DNA of 64,000 bases from positions 62,001 through 126,000 of the forward strand of contig NZ_JAVJSQ010000031.1 of assembly GCF_040219335.1 (NCBI RefSeq), read 5' to 3'. The stretch comes from Gimesia sp. GTDB lineage: Bacteria > Planctomycetota > Planctomycetia > Planctomycetales > Planctomycetaceae. Positions 25,074 through 33,734 of this stretch are shown piece by piece (positions within the stretch are counted from its first letter, which is position 1; the number at the start of each line of letters is the position of its first letter). The notes beneath the pieces are model-generated. The model worked only from the letters and a program-made list of their open reading frames with translations, ran no database searches and was not told where the DNA came from. The position numbers and the translations under genes are program-made.

Positions 25074-25834
25074 ACTTCGATCCCCGACTTGAACAACAGC
25101 TTAAGGAACATCCTTATCCCCTGCTGTTCGCTACCATCAGCGGATCACATATTTATGGCTTTCCTTCTCCTGATTCTGATTACGATCTCCGCGGCGTACA
25201 CATACTGCCGCTGGAGACCGTCATCGGTCTGAAAGAAGGTCAGGTCACGGTGGAGCGTTCGCGTGTCGATGACGGCCTGGAAATCGATCTGGTCACACAC
25301 GATGTGGGCAAGTTCTTTCAACTCATGCTCAAAAAGAATGGTTACGTGCTGGAGCAACTGCTCTCGCCGCTGGTTCTGCAGACCACTCCCGAGTATGAAG
25401 AGCTGAAAGCACTGGCGCCCGGCTGTGTGACGAAGTATCACGCATACCATTATCTGGGTTTCGCAGCCACACAGTGGAAACTGTTCCAGAAGGAAGATCC
25501 GCCCCGGGTCAAGCCCCTGCTCTACGTATATCGGGTCCTGCTCACCGGTCTGCATCTGATGCGCACTGGCGAACTGGAACCGAACCTGATCCTGTTGAAT
25601 GAAGAATCGCGGTTATCCTACATCCCCGAGCTGATCGAACGCAAGCTGGAAGGTTCTGAACGTTCCACGCTGGATGCCGCCGACATGGAGTTCCATAGAC
25701 GCGAATACCAGCGGCTTGTAGGCGAACTGGAACAGGCGATGGAAACCACCAGCCTGCCCGAAAAGCCAAGTTCGGGTGATGCGTTAAATGACCTGCTGGT
25801 CCGGATCCGTCTGGCTCAGCGCATAGAATCCTGA
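25070..25834 (+). CDS. YcgL-like nucleotidyltransferase
   Basis: A 254-residue protein and a second member of the same fold, without the N-terminal module. The signature is LFATISGSHIYGFPSPDSDYDLRG, with Asp37 and Asp39 as metal ligands. LFQLMLKKNGYVLEQLLSPLVLQTTPEYEELKAL and a long helical C-terminus follow. It starts at GTG 25070 with CAGGAGG seven bases upstream, and the start overlaps the preceding stop. It is the last gene of the RNA-repair operon and is followed by a strong hairpin. Confidence 0.82.
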   Translation: MNFDPRLEQQLKEHPYPLLFATISGSHIYGFPSPDSDYDLRGVHILPLETVIGLKEGQVTVERSRVDDGLEIDLVTHDVGKFFQLMLKKNGYVLEQLLSPLVLQTTPEYEELKALAPGCVTKYHAYHYLGFAATQWKLFQKEDPPRVKPLLYVYRVLLTGLHLMRTGELEPNLILLNEESRLSYIPELIERKLEGSERSTLDAADMEFHRREYQRLVGELEQAMETTSLPEKPSSGDALNDLLVRIRLAQRIES

Positions 25835-25860
25835 TCGGACTATTCGAACCAGAAACTGAG

Positions 25861-25892
25861 AGACGCTCGTTTTCGTTTGAGAACGAGCGTCT
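25861..25892 (+). terminator. Hairpin ending the RNA-repair operon
   Basis: AGACGCTCGTT (25861-25871) is perfectly complementary to AACGAGCGTCT (25882-25892), with a ten-base loop. It lies 27 bases after the last nucleotidyltransferase. No uridine run follows, so a Rho-assisted or structural role is as likely as intrinsic termination. Confidence 0.6.
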
Positions 25893-26124
25893 ATCTAATT
25901 CACGGAGCATGAAATCTGCCGCTTCGACTCGTCTGCAGAAACTCGAACATTTACATTTGTATAAAGCAAAACGTTAACAACTTTTTTGTTAAATTCCTGT
26001 AAAATACGTAATTTTCGCTGACTCATTTCTGTTGAAGTCAACTTCTCTGAGTAAAATCGATTGGAAACAGGACAGATTTCCAGCACCAGCGTTCACCCAG
26101 GTGCTAAGTGACAGGAACAAATTC

Positions 26125-26862
26125 ATGCGATCTACAACTCTATTGTTGATCACGCTTTTTATCTATTGTGCCACCGGACTTTCTATAGAGTTAACTGCAC
26201 AGGAACCAGAACAGGTAAAAGGCGAATACTACGGACTGAAATTTGACGGCCGAGACAGCTATGTCACTCTGCCCCATCTGAATTTCACCGCATGGAATAC
26301 CTTTACCATCGAAGCCTGGGTCAAAGACTGGACCGGCCGCATCTGTTGCGAAGGTAAGCAGGGAGATCCCGAAAACAGCATCTGGATTTCCATCCGGGCC
26401 AGCCGCCATTCTGCAGGCTGGGAAAGTAACAACGGGACCAATTATTCTACCCGCGTCGACCCGAACTCGGTTGAAGGCTGGGATCATGTCGCCATGATTT
26501 ATACCGGCACCGAGCAGGTCATTTACGTCAACGGCAAAGAAGTACATCGACAGAACGCCCCCAAGCCAGGCCCGTTCGTTGCAGATCGAAAATTCTTTCT
26601 CGGTGCTCAGGAAAAATGGGACGAGGAACAAACCAAGCCGGCAGCCCTGTTCGGCAAGGGAATCATGCGGATGTTTCGCGTCTCGAATGTCGTCCGTTAT
26701 GACAAGGAATTTACTCCTGCTCAATCATTTACACCGGACGCGAATACAGAGCTGCTGCTCGACTTCTCAAAGCCAGACCAGACCACGCTTGCGGATGTCT
26801 CCAAACACAAACGGAACGGTACCATCCACGATGCCAAGTGGGTTCTGCTGACTGAAGAATAA
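26125..26862 (+). CDS. Secreted LamG/concanavalin-A-like protein
   Basis: A 245-residue exported protein. A signal peptide (STTLLLITLFIYCATGLSIELTAQ) is followed by a LamG-type jelly-roll: GLKFDGRDSYVTLPHL, FTIEAWVKDWTGRICCEG, EGWDHVAMIYTGTEQVIYVNGKEV and DRKFFLGAQ. This layout is common in planctomycete exported carbohydrate-binding proteins; the ligand is unknown. ATG 26125 places the signal at the N-terminus. It is convergent with the arsenic gene ending at 26865. Confidence 0.85.
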   Translation: MRSTTLLLITLFIYCATGLSIELTAQEPEQVKGEYYGLKFDGRDSYVTLPHLNFTAWNTFTIEAWVKDWTGRICCEGKQGDPENSIWISIRASRHSAGWESNNGTNYSTRVDPNSVEGWDHVAMIYTGTEQVIYVNGKEVHRQNAPKPGPFVADRKFFLGAQEKWDEEQTKPAALFGKGIMRMFRVSNVVRYDKEFTPAQSFTPDANTELLLDFSKPDQTTLADVSKHKRNGTIHDAKWVLLTEE

Positions 26863-26864
26863 GT

Positions 26865-27356
26865 TCAGTCTGCCTGCGACTGGTTGCAGTCCGTCAAATT
26901 CACCATCTCCGGACCACAGCAGCCCGACTGTGCGTAGAGTTCATCTTTCGCATCTGCTTTCAACACGACGAACACTTCCCACTTATGACCATCGGGATCC
27001 ACGGCCCAGACTTTGTCCTGCACAGCATAACAACAGGTCGTCGCCTCTTCCGTAATGGTTTTAATCCCGGCGGCCTGAAACCGTTCGATGGCAGCATGCA
27101 CTTCCGCTACGGATTTCACCTGGACCCCAAAGTGAGCCGAACCCCCTTCAACGGTGACGTCCCCATCTACTTCATTCAGGGTCAGATTTACCGAAGGATC
27201 CACCGGTTCAAATTTCGCATACCGTGGACGTTCCTTGCTGGGGGCCACCCCCAGCAGCAGTTCGTAAAACTTTTTTGACTGCGCCAGATCGGAAACCGTC
27301 AAGGCGACATGCACACGGAAATTACCCGGAAAGTCGACAGCTGATTCCTGAGTCAT
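26865..27356 (-). CDS. ArsI/CadI family VOC metalloenzyme
   Basis: A 163-residue VOC protein of the ArsI/CadI group. Metal ligands fit His16 (VHVAL), His75 (HFGVQV) and Glu127 (KWEVF), and the vicinal pair TTCCYAVQDKVWAVDPDGH provides Cys108-Cys109. ArsI cleaves the C-As bond of trivalent methylarsenicals in a dioxygen-dependent reaction. A C-terminal GCCG adds two further cysteines. The start at 27356 is preferred over 27362 because GAGGGAG lies seven bases upstream. It is the last gene of the arsenic operon, after arsC. CadI-type metal binding cannot be excluded. Confidence 0.87.
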   Translation of the reverse strand: MTQESAVDFPGNFRVHVALTVSDLAQSKKFYELLLGVAPSKERPRYAKFEPVDPSVNLTLNEVDGDVTVEGGSAHFGVQVKSVAEVHAAIERFQAAGIKTITEEATTCCYAVQDKVWAVDPDGHKWEVFVVLKADAKDELYAQSGCCGPEMVNLTDCNQSQAD

Positions 27357-27384
27357 AATCATCTCCCTCGTATTGAAAGTGAAC

Positions 27385-27807
27385 CTAAGCAGATTCGTCG
27401 GCCAGAAAGGCCTGGATTTTGGTTTTGATTTCATCCCGCACACGACGGAATGTTTTCATTTTTTCTTCATCGGTTCCCGTCGCATCAGCGGGATCATCAA
27501 ACGGCCAGTGCAGGGTTTGGGTCGCTCCCGAGAAAACCGGGCAGGATTCTTTTGCGTTATCACAGACCGTCACCACCAGGTCGAACTGTTGTTCGGTAAA
27601 CTGATCGAGATGCTTACTGGTATTCTCTGACAGATCAATGTCCAGTTCCCGCATCGCTTCGATCGCCAGGGGATGCACATAACCCGAAGGCTTCGAACCA
27701 GCCGACTCCGCCTCCCACTCTCCTTGCCCTAAAAACTCCCAGAGCTCTTCGGCCATCTGGGAACGACAGGAGTTACCGGTACATAACACTAATACGCGTT
27801 TCATCAT
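27385..27807 (-). CDS. arsC: Thioredoxin-type arsenate reductase ArsC
   Basis: A 140-residue low-molecular-weight phosphatase-fold reductase. The P-loop CTGNSCRSQMAE gives Cys9 and Arg15, and VTVCDNAKESCP gives Cys82 and Cys89. These positions closely match the Staphylococcus aureus ArsC triad (10, 82, 89), so reduction by thioredoxin is expected. It converts arsenate to arsenite for export by the adjacent ACR3 pump. It lies 51 bases downstream of the ACR3 gene on the same strand. Confidence 0.95.
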   Translation of the reverse strand: MMKRVLVLCTGNSCRSQMAEELWEFLGQGEWEAESAGSKPSGYVHPLAIEAMRELDIDLSENTSKHLDQFTEQQFDLVVTVCDNAKESCPVFSGATQTLHWPFDDPADATGTDEEKMKTFRRVRDEIKTKIQAFLADESA

Positions 27808-27858
27808 AGTTCCTTATCAAGATCCAACTTTATATTTAGTTTGAATATCCGTTGTTAA

Positions 27859-29124
27859 TCATCCAGCGGTTTGATTGATATCAGTTTCAGAATTCACCGC
27901 ACTTGTCTGATGTGGAAACCAGTCCTGCGTTTTGAGACAGAACCTGACCAGCGCGAGCATGAGCGGCACTTCAATTAATACTCCCACCACGGTTGCCAGC
28001 GCTGCCCCCGAAGAAAGTCCGTAAAGCATTGTGGCGGTTGCAATCGCAACTTCGAAGTGATTGGAAGCGCCGATCATCGCAGTCGGTGCTGCGTTTTCAT
28101 AGCTAAGCCCCAGTACTTTTGACAAAAAGTATCCCAAGGCAAAAATCACAATCGTCTGAATCAACAGCGGGATCGCAATCCAGAGAATCGTCAGGGGATT
28201 ACTGAGAATCGTTTCCCCTTTGAAAGAGAACAGCAGGATCAGAGTGACCAGCAGAGCGGTAATCGTGACTGGTGTCAGCGTATGCAGAAACTTTTCCTTG
28301 AACCAGACTTCCCCTTTAGTGGCTATTAACCATTTTCGAGAGAAGAACCCGGCAACCAGCGGGAACGCGACATAAACTCCAATGGAAAGCAACAACGCCT
28401 GCCAGGGAACAGGCAGTTTTCCCACCCCCAGCAGAAAGCCGCCCAGAACACCGAATAACAACAGCATCGTCAGCGAATTGATCGCCACCATGACCAGCGT
28501 ATGTCCATCGTTGCCTTTCGCCAGAAAACCCCAGACCAGCACCATGGCGGTACAGGGAGCGATCCCCAACAGAATGCAGCCTGCCAGGTAACTCCGCCAG
28601 AGCGGCACTTCCAGCATTTTCACCCCATCTACCAGCACGACTTTGCCGGATCCATAAACGGCTCCCACAGAAAGGTCCAGTCCGAAGGGCATTTTGACAT
28701 AATCCACCGCATCGGGGCCAATGAACTGGTAAAACAGTGTTCCCAGGAAAAAACTGGCAATCGCATACATCGTAAACGGTTTAATCGCCCAGTTGATAAA
28801 CAGAGTCAGGCCGACCGGACGCACTGCTTTGCCGGCTTTCAAAACTTCGGCAAAATCGATTTTCACCATGATCGGATACATCATGAAAAACAGGCAGACC
28901 GCAATCGGAATCGACACCACAGGAGCTTCGTTGACATAGATCGCCATGCTGTCCAGCTTGAGGGCAATCCCGGGAGCCAGTTTCCCCAGTACAATCCCAG
29001 CCACAATACAGAGTGCGACCCATACCGAAAGATAGCGTTCAAAGAAGCTGATTCCCTGGCCAGAAGTAACTCTCTCGCTGTTGGCGTCTGCAGACATTTC
29101 GTCTCTGCTCCTCATGCTATCCAT
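27859..29124 (-). CDS. acr3: ACR3 family arsenite efflux transporter
   Basis: A 421-residue inner-membrane protein with about ten transmembrane segments of the ACR3/BASS fold. The conserved [15 protein letters not shown] contains the Cys of the substrate path, and [12 protein letters not shown] is typical of ACR3. It exports arsenite using the proton gradient. The 29124 ATG (attgccATGGA) has no ribosome-binding site but shares the exact 11-base context of the arsR start at 29483; an internal ATG at 29097 follows AGGAG and is an alternative. An ArsR operator lies just upstream. Confidence 0.93.
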   Translation of the reverse strand: MDSMRSRDEMSADANSERVTSGQGISFFERYLSVWVALCIVAGIVLGKLAPGIALKLDSMAIYVNEAPVVSIPIAVCLFFMMYPIMVKIDFAEVLKAGKAVRPVGLTLFINWAIKPFTMYAIASFFLGTLFYQFIGPDAVDYVKMPFGLDLSVGAVYGSGKVVLVDGVKMLEVPLWRSYLAGCILLGIAPCTAMVLVWGFLAKGNDGHTLVMVAINSLTMLLLFGVLGGFLLGVGKLPVPWQALLLSIGVYVAFPLVAGFFSRKWLIATKGEVWFKEKFLHTLTPVTITALLVTLILLFSFKGETILSNPLTILWIAIPLLIQTIVIFALGYFLSKVLGLSYENAAPTAMIGASNHFEVAIATATMLYGLSSGAALATVVGVLIEVPLMLALVRFCLKTQDWFPHQTSAVNSETDINQTAG

Positions 29125-29135
29125 GGCAATTACGC

Positions 29136-29149
29136 CATATAACCATATT
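29136..29149 (-). promoter_or_regulatory. ArsR-type operator upstream of acr3
   Basis: CATATAACCATATT on the plus strand reads AATATG-GT-TATATG on the minus strand, matching one full and one imperfect half of the perfect AATATG-N2-CATATT repeat upstream of arsR. It lies 11 bases before the acr3 start. Confidence 0.65.
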
Positions 29150-29162
29150 TAGTTTAAAAAAA

Positions 29163-29483
29163 TTACTTGAGTGACTGTTTCCGAGCTTCCAGGTCTGACA
29201 GTAACACCGTTTCCATACAGGAAAAGAATCCATCCAGACAGCCGCAGGTCACTCGATAATAATTGAGCGCCCCTTGTTTGCGCGCCGCCACCAGTCCCAC
29301 ATCTTTCAAGATTGCCAGATGCTTGGAAACCGTGGACTGATCTGCCCCCACCTGCTCAGTCAGATCTCCCACACATAACTCCTGATTCTGGAGCAGATCC
29401 AGCATCAGCAGCCGACTGGGATGAGCCATCGCCTTGGCGATTTTGGCTCGGGCTTCATATTGTTGGCGTGTTTTTTCGTCCAT
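29163..29483 (-). CDS. arsR: ArsR family metalloregulator
   Basis: A 106-residue winged-helix repressor. The DNA-binding unit is LDLLQNQELCVGDLTEQVGADQSTVSKHLAILKDVGL. The classic ELCVCDL sensor has only its first Cys (ELCVGDL), and a second cysteine group is at the C-terminus (CGCLDGFFSC), so arsenite may bind between those or across the dimer. It most likely represses its own gene and acr3, as matched operators occur upstream of both. Its gene is 39 bases before acr3 on the same strand. Confidence 0.92.
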   Translation of the reverse strand: MDEKTRQQYEARAKIAKAMAHPSRLLMLDLLQNQELCVGDLTEQVGADQSTVSKHLAILKDVGLVAARKQGALNYYRVTCGCLDGFFSCMETVLLSDLEARKQSLK

Positions 29484-29487
29484 GGCA

Positions 29488-29501
29488 ATATGACCATATT
29501 A
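29488..29501 (-). promoter_or_regulatory. ArsR-type operator upstream of arsR
   Basis: AATATGACCATATT is a perfect inverted repeat of AATATG around AC. It begins five bases before the arsR start and has a partial copy before acr3. Confidence 0.7.
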
Positions 29502-29543
29502 CCCTTCAGCATCCTATACGTCAACACTGAATACCAGAATGGT

Positions 29544-29906
29544 TTAATCGGAAAACTGAGCCTGGAGAAATCTCTGAAGCACCGGCACATGACTGCGTTC
29601 CGGTTCTTTCACGGAAGTCACCAGCGTCAACCGGGGTTGTGAGAATTCGGCGATCCGCTCCTGCAGTTCAGGCAGTCGCTCATCCAGTTCCACCCGATAG
29701 CGTACCGTGAACTCTTGATATTGATCGGAATGACTGTGAAACCATTTCCGTAATTCGGTGGAGGGAGCCAGTTCTTTCGCCCAAATATCAATGGCGGCTT
29801 TCTCTTTGGCCACACCACGGGGCCAGAGACGGTCCACGAGCACCCGCAAGCCATCTCCGGCTTGGGCCTCCTCGTAAACCCGCTTGATCTGGATCCTGCT
29901 GGTCAT
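29544..29906 (-). CDS. DUF488 family protein
   Basis: A 120-residue protein matching DUF488. It opens with IQIKRVYEEAQAGDGLRVLVDRLWPRGVAKEKA, continues with WAKELAPSTELRKWFHSH, and ends with LTLVTSVKEPERSHVPVLQRFL. The WPRG and WAKELAPS blocks are diagnostic. The biochemical role is unknown, but these proteins often neighbour ArsR regulators. It lies 27 bases after the second ArsR gene on the minus strand, likely cotranscribed. Confidence 0.88.
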   Translation of the reverse strand: MTSRIQIKRVYEEAQAGDGLRVLVDRLWPRGVAKEKAAIDIWAKELAPSTELRKWFHSHSDQYQEFTVRYRVELDERLPELQERIAEFSQPRLTLVTSVKEPERSHVPVLQRFLQAQFSD

Positions 29907-29933
29907 GGGATCGCTCTTAGAGAGTGTCTGGGA

Positions 29934-30248
29934 TCAGGCGTCAGGTACTTCGAGGCGACAGCAGCCGAAGTCGAGGTGCTGTTTGCCCGCTTTGCTGACG
30001 GCGGCTACTTCAGGGTGCAGATTGTAGACGACGAACCGTCCCTCTTTGCGTTTTGTGACCAGTCGGGCGTGATACAGAATGCCCAGGTGATGCGAAATAT
30101 TGACCACTTCTTCTTCGAGTGCTTCGGCAATCTGACTGACAGTCCGTTCGCCATCACGAAGCAGGTCAATGATGCGGAGCCGAATCGGCTCTCCCAATGC
30201 TTTCAGTTTTTCAGCACACAAGTCGGATTGGAGCCGATCTTTAGACAT
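29934..30248 (-). CDS. Second ArsR family regulator
   Basis: A 104-residue winged-helix protein. LGEPIRLRIIDLLRDGERTVSQIAEALEEEVVNISHHLGILYHARL holds the helix-turn-helix, and RKEGRFVVYNLHPE is the wing. The ELCV sensor is absent; Cys residues are near the N-terminus (LCAEK) and in FGCCRLE at the C-terminus, a possible thiol metal site. It differs clearly from the regulator at 29163 and may answer another signal. It precedes DUF488 and follows the VOC-methyltransferase gene by 251 bases. Confidence 0.88.
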   Translation of the reverse strand: MSKDRLQSDLCAEKLKALGEPIRLRIIDLLRDGERTVSQIAEALEEEVVNISHHLGILYHARLVTKRKEGRFVVYNLHPEVAAVSKAGKQHLDFGCCRLEVPDA

Positions 30249-30499
30249 GTTGTTACCATCGCTGCAAGACAGGAAATCCTCCCCTGTTCCTTCATCAGGC
30301 GGACAGCCGCGGCAATCAGCCTGCGCGGGGATTCTGGACCTGATTGTAGCATAAACACCGCGCAGGGACAGCTCCAGTAAATGGGAAACCGGTTTTCTGC
30401 CACTTTTCCCCAGTTGCTGTACAGCCTGTGTAATTTATCAGTGTGGTCTGTTTTATTCCTATCACCGTGGACTAAGTTAAAGAATCGCTTCTACGGATC

Positions 30500-31597
30500 T
30501 CAGCTGGAACAGGAAATCGGACTGGCTGCAGCCTCGATTTCAAGCACCGACTCTGCCAGCGAAGAGGCCTGCAACTGCTGATAGACATTAGCCGGCAACA
30601 TTGTCTGACGCCCTCGCTTCAGCGTCAAACCTTGATCGAGTGACAGCTCAGCGAAGGGCCCCAGATAAACCACATTCACCTGCGATTCACTGACTGGTTC
30701 CGGCTTGCGCACCTGCAACCTGGTCTCACGCAGCTCGGCCTCCCCTACTGTAAAACAGGGCTGTCTGCGATATGTCGTCAGGCTGATCCTCTCAAAGCCC
30801 GCCGCTTCGAGATCTGCGAGCAGCGATTCCAGAACGGGAACCTGCTTCACCACACTCGCAGGTCCCGCGAGGTTAAGAGCTTCAGTCACCCGCCGGTCCC
30901 CCGTCAGACAATGCAGGTTGAGTGTCCCTCCCGGTTTCAGACAGTTCGCAACCTGTTTCAGAAACGGTCGCACCTCGTCAGCGGTCCCCTCTGCATTGAA
31001 GCTTCCCTGTAAGGCGACATCGTCCAGAGACTCAGGAGTTAAATCGGCAGGGATCTCCAGGGGCTGGCCCAGACGATGCGCCCACTTCTGTTGTGCGTTC
31101 TGATCCCGTCCTGTTGAACAGACAATTGCCTTGGAAGTTGGTCCAGCAGCATTCGCTTTCGTTTCCCCGCGCACCGCTTCCGGCACCTGTCCTGCTCCCC
31201 GGTGTTCCAGATCTCCTTCCAGCAGATACATCTCCCACAGATTCTGATCCGGATCATGTAACCAGAATTTCGACTGTTTTGCATAACAGCACTCAACCCC
31301 CTCTTCACGTTGACTGGAGATACCTGCCAGTTCGAGTCGGCGCTGCAGTGCCACCAGTTCTTCGGCGCTGTTCAACCGAAACCCCAGGTGATTCAATGCC
31401 CCGCGTTCTCCGGGATCGACCGGCTCCAGCGACAGTGTGAGTGGCGGATTATTTAGCTCAAATTTGGCGTAGTCTTCCCGCTGTTTTGTCGCGGGAATGC
31501 CAAACACCTTCGCAAAAAAGGCAACGGAGCGTGGAATGTCAGCGACATTCAGGGAGATATGAAAGTGAACCGGTTGTTCTGTATCAGAGAATGTCAT
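30500..31597 (-). CDS. ArsI-like VOC domain fused to methyltransferase-like domain
   Basis: A 365-residue fusion. Residues 1-130 are ArsI-like, with His13, His70, Glu122 and the vicinal pair ECCYAKQSKFW (Cys103-Cys104), as in C-As lyases. Residues about 145-365 look like part of a class I methyltransferase (VALQGSFNAEGTADEVRPFL, NCLKPGGTLNLHCLTGD) but lack a recognisable glycine-rich SAM loop, so that half may be degenerate. It sits one base from the MFS gene and belongs to a three-gene operon with PhyH. A role with organic arsenic is likely (inference). Confidence 0.82.
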   Translation of the reverse strand: MTFSDTEQPVHFHISLNVADIPRSVAFFAKVFGIPATKQREDYAKFELNNPPLTLSLEPVDPGERGALNHLGFRLNSAEELVALQRRLELAGISSQREEGVECCYAKQSKFWLHDPDQNLWEMYLLEGDLEHRGAGQVPEAVRGETKANAAGPTSKAIVCSTGRDQNAQQKWAHRLGQPLEIPADLTPESLDDVALQGSFNAEGTADEVRPFLKQVANCLKPGGTLNLHCLTGDRRVTEALNLAGPASVVKQVPVLESLLADLEAAGFERISLTTYRRQPCFTVGEAELRETRLQVRKPEPVSESQVNVVYLGPFAELSLDQGLTLKRGRQTMLPANVYQQLQASSLAESVLEIEAAASPISCSS

Positions 31598-31598
31598 G

Positions 31599-32879
31599 CT
31601 ATGAAACTCCTGTCGAAGAGGATTTAATTTGTGGAAGCGGAGTCAGCCAGCCAATTACCGCGGCGCAGAACAGGCAAGCCGCCAGCAGATACAATAAGGA
31701 GTGATAAGAACCTGTCAGCGTCTTACACTGTGCAAACACCAGGGGGCCCAGTGCCGAAGCCAGCACGGTCATCATCTGTGCCAGCCCCTGAATTCGTCCC
31801 AGGTGGTTGCGTCCATAGAGAGCCGGCCAGACCGAAAAGAACATCACAGTCAGTATGCCGCCAGCGGAAGCACTCACGATAACATAGCCTGCCACATCGC
31901 CGCTGGTCTTCAGTCGAGTCAACCAGATCATCGAACCGGACAACATGAATAACGAGAGCGCAAGCAATCGATTGAATGACCATTTCAATCCGAGAGCGCC
32001 GGCGAGCAGGTTACTGAGCATCCCGACGCCGGTTCCCAATGCGAGTGAGTTATAATAGACCTCTTTGCTGAATCCCTGATCGGCCAGGATTGACTCATTA
32101 AATAATGAAATCCCCGAAACGATCATGCCATACAGAGAGATTCCGGAGGCGAACACCCAGAACGCCGGCGTTCGCATGGCCTGTCGCAGTGTATAACTCT
32201 GTTGTTCCGGTTGGTTCTCGGGTGATCTGCTTTCTGTTGCATCCGCAGGTGGTGCCTGACGGTCGCGGGTGATGAGTCCCAGCACAACAGTCGCTCCCAG
32301 AATGATCCAGCCTGTCCCGGACCAGAAGACACGCCAGTTGAGGTCGGCACACTCCCGCCCCAAAAGTGCCGCCGCGATGAATCCCACCGACATCAACACT
32401 GAATAGATCGCCATCGGCAGACTGACCTGTTTATCAAACCATTTGCCGACGATCGTGATACTCACGACCGACAAGGCACTCTGCCCGAAGCCGCGGGTCA
32501 ACATGATCGCCAGAAACAGCAGCCAGACCGATGTTACCGTGGACATCCCCACTACGACGGCTCCCAGCAGGCCCATCACAACCGTCAGCGTAAGCCGAAT
32601 TCCGTAACGGTCAATGCACTGCCCAACCCCCAGGCAGAACAGTGCTCCCCATAGCGTCGCCCACAGGTTGATCATTCCGTAACTGGCCCGTGTCAACTGA
32701 AAATCCGGATCATTCAGCAGACGCTCTGTAATCATTCCCAGTCCATGAGTACGCCCCGGGAGTGTCGCCACCATAGCGACAGCAGCCACCACGACCATCA
32801 GCCAGCGATAGCCTGAAAATCCGGAAATGGAGGCTGGCAAGATTTCGGATTGTGGAGGGATGCGGGTCTCAGTTGACAT
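31599..32879 (-). CDS. Major facilitator superfamily transporter
   Basis: A 426-residue membrane protein with about 12 hydrophobic segments and a central loop near residues 200-230. The motif CIDRYGIRLTLTV matches the MFS loop 2-3 signature D-R-x-G-x-R. The first periplasmic loop holds RTHGLGMITERLLND, an unusual feature of the oxalate/formate antiporter-like MFS subgroup. It is flanked by the VOC-methyltransferase and PhyH genes with gaps of 1 and 9 bases, so it probably moves an arsenic compound or related metabolite (inference). Confidence 0.88.
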   Translation of the reverse strand: MSTETRIPPQSEILPASISGFSGYRWLMVVVAAVAMVATLPGRTHGLGMITERLLNDPDFQLTRASYGMINLWATLWGALFCLGVGQCIDRYGIRLTLTVVMGLLGAVVVGMSTVTSVWLLFLAIMLTRGFGQSALSVVSITIVGKWFDKQVSLPMAIYSVLMSVGFIAAALLGRECADLNWRVFWSGTGWIILGATVVLGLITRDRQAPPADATESRSPENQPEQQSYTLRQAMRTPAFWVFASGISLYGMIVSGISLFNESILADQGFSKEVYYNSLALGTGVGMLSNLLAGALGLKWSFNRLLALSLFMLSGSMIWLTRLKTSGDVAGYVIVSASAGGILTVMFFSVWPALYGRNHLGRIQGLAQMMTVLASALGPLVFAQCKTLTGSYHSLLYLLAACLFCAAVIGWLTPLPQIKSSSTGVS

Positions 32880-32888
32880 GAACTCGAC

Positions 32889-33674
32889 TCATTTAAACCA
32901 GGTGTTCGTGAGGCCATACTCCGCATAACGCTTGCGCAGATATACCTGAAATTCTTCGTAATGTGCTGTCCGCTGCTGTCCCCCATCTGAAAATGCGTTG
33001 TAACTCAGGTACAACTGACGTCTCCAAGAGGGGGACAGATTGGGACCGGAGCGATGCGGAGTGAAACCATCGAAAATCGCTATGTCTCCCGGTTCGAGTT
33101 CCAGGGGCACCACCCGGGACTCATCCACCGTTTCAGCGGGCAGGCGATGATAGGTACCATCTTCCGGCGAAAGAGAGCCTTGCTGATGGTAGCCGGGAAA
33201 GACTTCTGTGCAGCCATTCGAAGCATTCGCGGTATCAAGCGGAATCAGTACGGTCAGAAAACTGCGTGGAAAACCGGGCCAGGCGATCCAGTCCTGATGC
33301 AGTTCATACCCTTTTGTTCCCGGTTGTTTGAAGATCAGCTTATCCTTGAAGAGACAGGCTCGTTCCCCATACAAATCGTGCAGCACATCCAGCAGTCGCG
33401 GATCGAAAGCAGACTTTCGGATCAACGGACTGAGATCGATCACCGGGTCAAACGTTTCCCACAAACAGTCGCGGTCATCATGGGTCTGCTGGAAACGACA
33501 GCGTAAATTATGCTTATCAATCAGATCGCTCTGGTAAGTCAGTTTCCATGCTTCCTCAGAGAGGGCCTGCATCTCTTCCGCCTCGAATAAACCGCGAAGA
33601 ATCAGGAAACCATCCTGCTTCCATCGAGAATACTCAGAGTCCCGTAAAACGCGTCGTTCTTCAAGCTGCACCAT
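32889..33674 (-). CDS. Phytanoyl-CoA dioxygenase (PhyH) family protein
   Basis: A 261-residue Fe(II)/2-oxoglutarate-dependent oxygenase. The iron site is HQD (His126, Asp128 in YELHQDWIAWPG) and His207 in FTPHRSGPN, with a nearby arginine (Arg208 or Arg218) for 2-oxoglutarate. A typical PhyH opening YSRWKQDGFLILRGLF is present. ATG 33674 follows GGGAG five bases upstream and is preferred to 33725. It leads an operon with MFS and ArsI-like genes, suggesting a hydroxylation step on an arsenical or phosphonate-like substrate (inference). Confidence 0.87.
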   Translation of the reverse strand: MVQLEERRVLRDSEYSRWKQDGFLILRGLFEAEEMQALSEEAWKLTYQSDLIDKHNLRCRFQQTHDDRDCLWETFDPVIDLSPLIRKSAFDPRLLDVLHDLYGERACLFKDKLIFKQPGTKGYELHQDWIAWPGFPRSFLTVLIPLDTANASNGCTEVFPGYHQQGSLSPEDGTYHRLPAETVDESRVVPLELEPGDIAIFDGFTPHRSGPNLSPSWRRQLYLSYNAFSDGGQQRTAHYEEFQVYLRKRYAEYGLTNTWFK

Positions 33675-33734
33675 CGTGTCTCCCGCCGTCAGGTCTGATG
33701 AATTTGGACCGGTAGTAAAACTCAACGCTCCGTT

